Below are positions 1 to 4,972 of a DNA stretch of 5,433 bases, piece after piece; position 1 is the stretch's first letter, and each line of letters opens with the position of its first letter. The stretch spans positions 1-5,433 of the forward strand of contig DMQR01000114.1 in assembly GCA_003455605.1 (NCBI GenBank), read 5' to 3'. The position numbers and the translations under genes are program-made. The notes beneath the pieces are model-generated. The model was not told the origin of the DNA and searched no databases. It was given only the letters and a program-made list of their open reading frames with translations. The stretch is from Cryomorphaceae bacterium (GTDB lineage Bacteria > Bacteroidota > Bacteroidia > Flavobacteriales > Schleiferiaceae).

Positions 1-1431
1 TTCCGCCAGGATGTCCATATTGTGGCGCATATCAGGCTGGATCAAATAATGGGCAATCATAGTGTCGAACAGCGGGCCTTTGACCTCCACGCCATAGTTC
101 ATTAAGACACTGATATCGTATTTGATGTTTTGTCCAATTTTTTCCCCCGAACTCACCCAAAACGGTGTAAATGCATCGACCATTTCCTTTGCCGCAGAAG
201 GATCCGCAGGCACTGGCACATAATAGGCCTTGCCTTTCGCTGGAGAGAAACTCATCCCGACTAACTCTGCATCAAGCGTATCCAGGGAGGTCGTCTCTGT
301 GTCGAACGCCACACTGGGTTGTTCTGCCAGAATTTGGGCCAATTGGCGTGCTTCCGCCACCGTTTCCACCATCTGGTAAAAATGTGTGGTAGTCTCTATA
401 CTTTCTCTGGTATAAATACCAGTGGTCGCTGCCTCGGTCGGATTATCGTCGCCACCAAATAAACTCATCTGGTCATTAGAATTTAAACTAACCTTCGTGC
501 TGGCCGCTCTGAATTCTGCCGGTGTACTATTCTCGGTTTGAGTCAAACCTAAACGACGTCCCAACGTACGGAATTCAAGCTCCTCAAAAATACCCAACAA
601 GGCATCTTGGTCCCATGGATCACGAACCAAGGTATCCGTAGAAAAATCTATAGGCACATCAGTAATGATACGGGCCAATTTCTTCGACAGCACCCCAAGC
701 TCCGCATTGTCACGAATCTTTTCGCCCAGCTTTCCTTTGATCTCATCCGAATTCGCAAGCGTCTCCTCTAGCGATCCGTACTGTGCCAAAAGCTTTTGAG
801 CAGTCTTGGCCCCCACCCCCGGTAAACCGGGGATATTATCGACGCTATCGCCCATCATACCGAGGTAGTCGATGACTTGCTCCACTCGGTCTAATCCAAA
901 TTTTTCACAAACCTCAGCCTCGCCCCAAACCTCCGGAGGGTTGCCGCCGCGACCCGGACGATACATATAAATATTCGGGCTTACAAGCTGACCAAAGTCC
1001 TTATCTGAAGTCATCATGTAGGTCGTAAAACCTTCTTGCTCGGCTTTTTTCGCTAGGGTTCCTATGACATCGTCCGCTTCAAAGCCGGGCACGCCGAGGG
1101 CTGGAATATTGAAGGCTTCGAGAATTTTATGAATATAGGGTACTGCAATCTTGATTGCCTCCGGCGTGGCATCACGGTTGGCCTTGTATTCGGGGAACAT
1201 TTCATGTCGCTCTGTGGGCTGCGGAAGATCGAAACATACGGCAATATGCGTCGGATTTTCCTTGGACAACAAATCCAGCAAGGCCATGGTAAACCCATAG
1301 ATGGCACTCGTATCCATACCCCCGGAAGTGATGCGTGGGTTTTTCGCAAAAGCGAAGTAGGCGCGGAAGATCAGTGCATAGGCATCAAGCAAAAAGAGTT
1401 TTCTATCGTAATCCGGGGTTTCTTGGCCCAT
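1..1431 (-). CDS. polA: DNA polymerase I, N-terminal part (5' nuclease domain and start of 3'-5' exonuclease domain); C-terminus outside window
   Basis: DNA polymerase I removes RNA primers and fills gaps in replication and repair. I translated the minus strand by hand: 477 codons stay open from ATG at 1431-1429 to the window edge. The 5' nuclease domain (about residues 11-296) shows LLDAYALIFRAY with D16, FD at 67-68, YKANR at 82-86, EADDVIG at 118-124, TSDKD at 141-145, and GDSVDNIPGLPGVG at 194-207 with the helix-hairpin-helix. A variable linker follows (298-345). The 3'-5' exonuclease domain then begins with FDTETTSLD at 376-384 (D377 and E379, matching E. coli D355 and E357) and GQNIKYD at 433-439 (D439, matching D424), so proofreading residues are kept as far as can be seen. 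The polymerase domain is missing because the window ends. The linker carries QMSLF (321-325), a clamp-binding-like motif. The start fits the family N-terminus; no clear Shine-Dalgarno precedes it. Confidence 0.97.
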   Translation of the reverse strand, partial: MGQETPDYDRKLFLLDAYALIFRAYFAFAKNPRITSGGMDTSAIYGFTMALLDLLSKENPTHIAVCFDLPQPTERHEMFPEYKANRDATPEAIKIAVPYIHKILEAFNIPALGVPGFEADDVIGTLAKKAEQEGFTTYMMTSDKDFGQLVSPNIYMYRPGRGGNPPEVWGEAEVCEKFGLDRVEQVIDYLGMMGDSVDNIPGLPGVGAKTAQKLLAQYGSLEETLANSDEIKGKLGEKIRDNAELGVLSKKLARIITDVPIDFSTDTLVRDPWDQDALLGIFEELEFRTLGRRLGLTQTENSTPAEFRAASTKVSLNSNDQMSLFGGDDNPTEAATTGIYTRESIETTTHFYQMVETVAEARQLAQILAEQPSVAFDTETTSLDTLDAELVGMSFSPAKGKAYYVPVPADPSAAKEMVDAFTPFWVSSGEKIGQNIKYDISVLMNYGVEVKGPLFDTMIAHYLIQPDMRHNMDILAE

Positions 1432-1525
1432 ATATTGCTAGTTAGAATTGTCAAAATTTGAAGCAGTTAAGTTAGGGACTTCGTCTCAATTACCCATTTT
1501 TGTAACCTAAAACAATCGGAGCAAA
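1432..1525. promoter_or_regulatory. Divergent intergenic region between polA and the metallophosphoesterase
   Basis: These 94 bp separate two genes transcribed away from each other, so promoters for both should lie here or just inside the genes. I looked for the Bacteroidota pattern (TTG/TTTG near -33, TAnnTTTG near -7) and found only near-misses: TAGAATTG at 1443-1450 and CATTTTTG at 1495-1502 on the plus strand, neither with a well-placed upstream box. A GGAG at 1518-1521 sits 4 nt before the plus-strand ATG at 1526 and is a plausible but closely spaced ribosome-binding site. The regulatory role is inferred from gene layout only. Confidence 0.4.
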
Positions 1526-2782
1526 ATGCCGTTGTTTCTATGCATACACACAGATATAATGGTCTTTCGCATACTGTTTATTTTAGGTCTGGTTCTTGCC
1601 ATAGACATTTACGCCTACCAAGCCTTCCGAACCGTTTTTAAAAACTCTGCTACCCCCTGGATTTACTGGGGCATCACGGCAGCTTACGTGGTTCTGAGTG
1701 TCATGGTCACCGCTTTAATAATAAACGGCAAGGTGGATTTTAAAATAGGAGGTATACTGTTCGGCGGTTCCATCCTTTTGGCCATCCCAAAACTCATGGC
1801 CATTGTCCCTCTCTTTATTGAAGATATCTCGAGAATCATTCGTTTCACGATCCGCTTATTTACTACCCAACCCGCACTACTCCCTGAACGCCGCACCTTT
1901 ATCTCAAAAATTGCGCTCGGCCTGGCAGCAATACCTTTCTTGGGAATCCTAGACGGTATTTGGAAGGGGCGTTACCGCTACCGCGTCATAAGCCATACCT
2001 TAGAATATGAGGACTTACCGGATGCCTTTGATGGATTCACCATCACACAGATTTCAGATATCCACAGCGGTTCATTCGACAACCAAGAAAAAGTGCAATA
2101 CGGAGTGGACATGGTGACCGAGCTCGGCGCGGATACCATAGTGTTTACCGGAGATATGGTGAACAATATCGCTGATGAAGCCGAGCCTTGGATCCCTATC
2201 TTTCAACGATTAAAAGGGAAATTTGGCATCTTCTCTATTCTTGGCAACCACGATTACGGGGATTATTGGAAGTTCCCTACCTCAGAAGAAAAGGTGTCGA
2301 ATCTAGATCGACTCAAGGAGATTCACAAAGAGATGGGCATGGACCTTCTGCTTAATGAAAGCCGCTATTTCGAACGCAATGGACAGCGTATTTACCTCGC
2401 AGGTGTTGAGAATTGGGGATTACCCCCCTTCAAGCCTTACGGAGATCTAGATAAAGCATTGGAACAAATTCCAGAAGAGGCGTTCACTGTGTTGTTGAGC
2501 CACGATCCAAGCCATTTTGATGCTAAGGTCAAGCAACATCCGAAAAAAGTGCACCTCACCCTAAGTGGTCATACTCATGGAATGCAGTTTGGCATTGAAA
2601 TTCCTGGATGGATCAAATGGTCTCCCGTGAAATGGAAATACCCAAAATGGGCTGGTATTTACCGCGAAGAAGATGGTAAAGTCTTGCACGTGAATCGCGG
2701 CTTTGGCTATTTGGCCTTCCCGGGACGTGTCGGAATGTGGCCGGAAATCACCCACATTACCCTTAAAAAGAAATTAACTTAA
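1526..2782 (+). CDS. Membrane-anchored calcineurin-like metallophosphoesterase (YkuE/YaeI-type, COG1408-like)
   Basis: A predicted metal-dependent phosphohydrolase of 418 residues; the substrate is unknown. The catalytic domain (about residues 160-415) has the full motif set: SDIHSG (D178, H180), TGDMV (D210), GNHD (N241, H242), SHDP (H326) and GHTHG (H349, H351). The N-terminus has hydrophobic segments at about 16-32, 47-66, 75-97 and 129-143. Basic residues cluster at 103-128, including RRTFISK (122-128), which resembles a twin-arginine motif. By the positive-inside rule this cluster is cytoplasmic and the enzyme domain faces the periplasm. Related proteins include B. subtilis YkuE (Tat-exported), E. 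coli YaeI and the chlamydial lipid A enzyme LpxG, so a phospholipid or lipid A substrate is possible but unproven. ATG 1526 has GGAG 4 nt upstream. ATG 1559 (M12), just before the first hydrophobic segment, is an alternative start. The gene diverges from polA, and its stop overlaps that of the convergent crtY-blh gene. Confidence 0.9.
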   Translation: MPLFLCIHTDIMVFRILFILGLVLAIDIYAYQAFRTVFKNSATPWIYWGITAAYVVLSVMVTALIINGKVDFKIGGILFGGSILLAIPKLMAIVPLFIEDISRIIRFTIRLFTTQPALLPERRTFISKIALGLAAIPFLGILDGIWKGRYRYRVISHTLEYEDLPDAFDGFTITQISDIHSGSFDNQEKVQYGVDMVTELGADTIVFTGDMVNNIADEAEPWIPIFQRLKGKFGIFSILGNHDYGDYWKFPTSEEKVSNLDRLKEIHKEMGMDLLLNESRYFERNGQRIYLAGVENWGLPPFKPYGDLDKALEQIPEEAFTVLLSHDPSHFDAKVKQHPKKVHLTLSGHTHGMQFGIEIPGWIKWSPVKWKYPKWAGIYREEDGKVLHVNRGFGYLAFPGRVGMWPEITHITLKKKLT

Positions 2783-4761
2783 TCCTGCTTTTGGTATAAT
2801 CGTGACATAAAGTATATGTGCGGTAAACTCAGGGCGCTTAGAAAGATTAGGAAGTAACTGCTCCATTGGGAAAGAGAGTTACGGTCAAATTGGAAAATCA
2901 ACAAAAACAAGGCTACTGCACCAATGGTGAAAGGCAATGCGCGCATGAACATTTGAATGTGTGACCATTGATGTGCCTTTTTGAGATGATCCCAACCCGA
3001 GGCGCTGTGCTGAAGAATAAAATAGGTTCCAAAGGCAATTGCCAAGGATTGCTCCCCGAGCAGCAGTAGCGTCGTAATCGATATCAACCAAGGTACAGAA
3101 GCAAACCACAAGCCTCCAACAACACCGATAGCTGCAGCCGCGCGATATGCAGTCACTAGCGCGCCCTCGGAAATCGTGACTTCTGAAATCCCCATCGTGC
3201 TGAGCACTAAATTGACGTCGGACATATGCGGCAACAGCAACAGTGCAAAGAGAATAGTTCCCCAAACCATGGATAAAATGGCGCTCGGCAATCCCCACTC
3301 TCTCATATCAGTTTCTCCGAAATGCCAGGCGCTGTAAATTATGAAAGCTAGCAATCCAACAATAGGACTGGCGACCCAGAACAATAAGACAATAGCCATG
3401 ATCCCGCTGTACCTTAAAATGAACTTCGGTAAACGCATCCCGTTGGCATGGCCATAACCGTCCAGTGCACCGTGCGGTATACCTATTAGAAACAGCATAA
3501 AAACGAGAATGCCTAGGGAAATAGGCTGGGCGAATTGCGATAAGGTCGCCTGCAATCCCATAGCGGTGAGTACCATAGCCATGGGCGCCCAACGCGCCGG
3601 ACGAGTGCGTAAGAATGCGAAGAAGGAAGCAACCACGGACCACAAAAACTTCATAATGGGAAGACCTGCGAACATGCCTAATTCCCAACGAAGGGTACTC
3701 TTCTCGTCTAAGAATTGAAAAATCCCTTCGTGCGTTCTGTTGGTGAAAAGCTTTGTAAAGATTTCCTTACCCCATTGCGGCTTATACTTAAGAATATGTA
3801 AGAGCAAATGATCGTAGAAATAATGTCGACCTATACCAGTACGGGGCCAATTCCAAAATTGATGCTTACGCACCACCGTTTGTTGTTCAAGCTCCCCGAC
3901 CAACTCCTTGGCTCGATCATACATATACTTAAAGCCATAGCCAGTAGTCGGTTTAATAACTGCTCCTCTTGCGCCCATTGAAATGATTCGAGCGTCGGGA
4001 TGCTGCTGTAACGCATGTTGAGTCATAGGAATAACTCCTTGTTCTTCATGAACAACATCATAGGGTCCTTCCAAACCAAGGAGGTAACTCTTTAGATGAG
4101 TTGTTGCCAAGTCATCAGGGAAGACCTCACTTCCGAAACGTGTCACCTCCACCAAGGCTTCGTGTTCATCTATAGGGAGGATATACATGAATTGGGTAAA
4201 ACCGTTTTGAGGAATATTGAAATCCATCAATACCAACTGAGATGGATCCCAATTCGGCCAATCTGTCTTTACACGCCATCCCGTAAAACTCTGCAAGACC
4301 AAAGGACCCGTTGGTTCTTTAATTTCAGGTGGGCGACTATCGTAAACGCGTTGTGCCATCCACTTAGTATTGTCAGAATACACCGCCACCCCTTCCGCTT
4401 CACTTTTGAAGCTAGTCAAAGAAGCACGCACAAGATTAATACCCGGATATTGAAGTATGATTTGTTTCGCATGCTCATATAATGTGATGCTCTCCAACAT
4501 CCCGTAGCGCATGGATTCCATTTGCTCTACTTCACCACTAAATTCAAGTCTAGTCCACTCCTTTAATAATAGGGGACCTAAGGTGGAAAAAATAGGATCT
4601 TGAGATTCGCCCCAAAAGCAATAAGTCTTATCGTTCTTCCACTTCGATTCCGCTTCTAGAATCAAGACATCCAAATCGTGGAGCAATTCGCGCTCGTGTA
4701 ACTCCAAAAGCAATAAACTATTGGAAGCTCCTAGACCGATGAGCGCTAAATCGTAATTCAT
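2779..4761 (-). CDS. crtY-blh: Fused lycopene beta-cyclase (CrtY) and Brp/Blh-type beta-carotene 15,15'-dioxygenase
   Basis: One 660-residue protein joins two consecutive steps: lycopene to beta-carotene, then oxidative cleavage to retinal. The CrtY half (1-383) shows the dinucleotide-binding GLGASN (9-14, the GxGxxN form of Pantoea CrtY), SFTGWRV (158-164), FMYILP (191-196), ALVEVT (202-207; E205 aligns with the proposed catalytic Glu of Pantoea CrtY), EEQGVIPMT (239-247), PTTGYGF (271-277) and a complete C-terminal helix region (350-383). The Blh half (393-660) is polytopic, with IPHGALDGYGH (428-438 region, H430 and D434), AWHFGETD (478-485, H480), LQHSASGWDHLK (583-594, H585 and H592) and LPHIYF (646-651). 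These histidines are the expected iron ligands of the family. Only a short basic stretch (385-390) separates the domains. These enzymes are normally separate proteins of roughly 380-390 and 270-300 residues, so both halves look full length. No frameshift is visible. The start lacks a Shine-Dalgarno but lies in an A/T-rich context. Retinal supply for the divergent rhodopsin is the evident role. Confidence 0.93.
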   Translation of the reverse strand: MNYDLALIGLGASNSLLLLELHERELLHDLDVLILEAESKWKNDKTYCFWGESQDPIFSTLGPLLLKEWTRLEFSGEVEQMESMRYGMLESITLYEHAKQIILQYPGINLVRASLTSFKSEAEGVAVYSDNTKWMAQRVYDSRPPEIKEPTGPLVLQSFTGWRVKTDWPNWDPSQLVLMDFNIPQNGFTQFMYILPIDEHEALVEVTRFGSEVFPDDLATTHLKSYLLGLEGPYDVVHEEQGVIPMTQHALQQHPDARIISMGARGAVIKPTTGYGFKYMYDRAKELVGELEQQTVVRKHQFWNWPRTGIGRHYFYDHLLLHILKYKPQWGKEIFTKLFTNRTHEGIFQFLDEKSTLRWELGMFAGLPIMKFLWSVVASFFAFLRTRPARWAPMAMVLTAMGLQATLSQFAQPISLGILVFMLFLIGIPHGALDGYGHANGMRLPKFILRYSGIMAIVLLFWVASPIVGLLAFIIYSAWHFGETDMREWGLPSAILSMVWGTILFALLLLPHMSDVNLVLSTMGISEVTISEGALVTAYRAAAAIGVVGGLWFASVPWLISITTLLLLGEQSLAIAFGTYFILQHSASGWDHLKKAHQWSHIQMFMRALPFTIGAVALFLLIFQFDRNSLSQWSSYFLIFLSALSLPHIYFMSRLYQKQD

Positions 4762-4770
4762 TAATTAAAT

Positions 4771-4781
4771 GTACACTGTAC
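4771..4781. promoter_or_regulatory. Inverted repeat upstream of crtY-blh, possible operator
   Basis: The 11-bp sequence GTACACTGTAC is a perfect inverted repeat of 5-bp arms around a central C. Its near edge lies 10 bp upstream of the crtY-blh start codon, where a bound protein could block initiation of transcription or the early transcript. It is short and such repeats arise by chance in A/T-rich DNA, so the regulatory role is only a guess. Confidence 0.2.
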
Positions 4782-4855
4782 CTTTTATAATTAATTGAAC
4801 ATTTTTTCAAAGTATTTTGTTCATTATTATTCTGTTTTTAGATTTGATTTCCCGC

Positions 4856-4863
4856 TTCTAGAA
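4856..4863. repeat. TTCTAGAA palindrome, copy in the intergenic region (one of three near the rhodopsin start)
   Basis: TTCTAGAA occurs at 4654-4661 (inside crtY), 4856-4863 (intergenic) and 4983-4990 (inside the rhodopsin gene); I saw no other copy in the window. The first two share the longer CCGCTTCTAGAA (4650-4661 and 4852-4863). The third is the core of a 16-bp perfect palindrome. Clustering around a divergent regulatory region could mark a protein-binding site, but two of the three copies are in coding sequence and encode Leu-Glu on their sense strand. Confidence 0.35.
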
Positions 4864-4912
4864 ACTTTCTCAGAGCTTTTTATAAGTATTTATACTCAAT
4901 TTTAGGGTCGCC

Positions 4913-4960
4913 ATGAACAATACCCATAAGGGGCAGTTAAATGGTAGTTATAACCTTTAA
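4913..4960 (+). CDS. Possible 15-codon leader ORF upstream of proteorhodopsin
   Basis: ATG at 4913 opens a 15-codon frame reading MNNTHKGQLNGSYNL and ending at TAA 4958-4960. It is in the same frame as the rhodopsin, whose ATG follows 12 nt after the stop. AGGG at 4904-4907 lies 5 nt before the ATG, a better ribosome-binding site than the rhodopsin itself has. Its last codons coincide with the hairpin at 4937-4960, so translation could affect that structure. ORFs this short arise often by chance, there is no recognisable product, and a transcript start upstream of 4913 is unproven. Confidence 0.15.
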   Translation: MNNTHKGQLNGSYNL

Positions 4961-4966
4961 TTTTTT
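4937..4966 (+). terminator. Terminator- or attenuator-like hairpin in the proteorhodopsin leader
   Basis: TTAAA (4937-4941) plus GGT (4943-4945) can pair with ACC (4953-4955) plus TTTAA (4956-4960), giving 8 base pairs with a single bulged T at 4942 and a 7-nt loop. Six T follow directly (4961-4966), and the rhodopsin ATG comes 6 nt later. The form is that of an intrinsic terminator, but the stem has only three G-C pairs and is weak. It could be an attenuator, a translation-modulating hairpin, or chance in A/T-rich DNA. Confidence 0.2.
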
Positions 4967-4972
4967 AACACC

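Larger units (their letters stand above)
4762..4972. promoter_or_regulatory. A/T-rich divergent control region between crtY-blh and proteorhodopsin
   Basis: These 211 bp separate two divergent genes that belong to one function, so they should hold both promoters and perhaps a shared operator. What can be seen: a GTACA-C-TGTAC inverted repeat (4771-4781); the near-palindrome CAAAGTATTTTG (4808-4819), which carries a TAnTTTG box on each strand, one base short of the Bacteroidota -7 consensus TAnnTTTG; AGAAA-C-TTTCT (4860-4870); TATAA-N4-TTATA (4881-4894); TTCTAGAA (4856-4863); a possible leader ORF (4913-4960); and a hairpin followed by six T (4937-4966). No promoter has both boxes at proper spacing. 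Light or redox regulation of such genes is known in some flavobacteria, but nothing here identifies the regulator. Confidence 0.5.

Noticed and set aside
1129..1461. Plus-strand open frame of 110 codons over polA
   Set aside because: It is antisense to the highly conserved 5' nuclease domain, with no recognisable product.
1526..2782. LpxH, the standard UDP-diacylglucosamine pyrophosphatase
   Set aside because: LpxH is a smaller protein without a multi-pass N-terminal membrane domain. The layout here fits the YkuE/YaeI/LpxG branch, and the substrate cannot be assigned.
2885..3298. Second minus-strand open frame of 137 codons inside the Blh half
   Set aside because: It is out of frame with the Blh motifs, rich in Cys, Arg and Ser without domain features. 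The in-frame reading is strongly supported by conserved histidines and helices.
3570..3600. An independent start for a separate blh gene at M394 or M396
   Set aside because: There is no ribosome-binding site before these codons (GGCGCCC precedes the ATG), no upstream stop in this frame, and the frame is continuous, so a fusion is the simpler reading.
4096..4482. Plus-strand open frame of 128 codons within crtY
   Set aside because: It lies wholly opposite the CrtY coding sequence with its clear motifs, and its translation has no recognisable domain; it is a shadow frame.
4762..4972. A complete Bacteroidota promoter (TTG/TTTG plus TAnnTTTG) for either gene
   Set aside because: Only one-base-short -7 boxes (TATTTTG 4813-4819 plus strand, TACTTTG 4814-4808 minus strand) were found, without a -33 box at the expected spacing, so no promoter is called.
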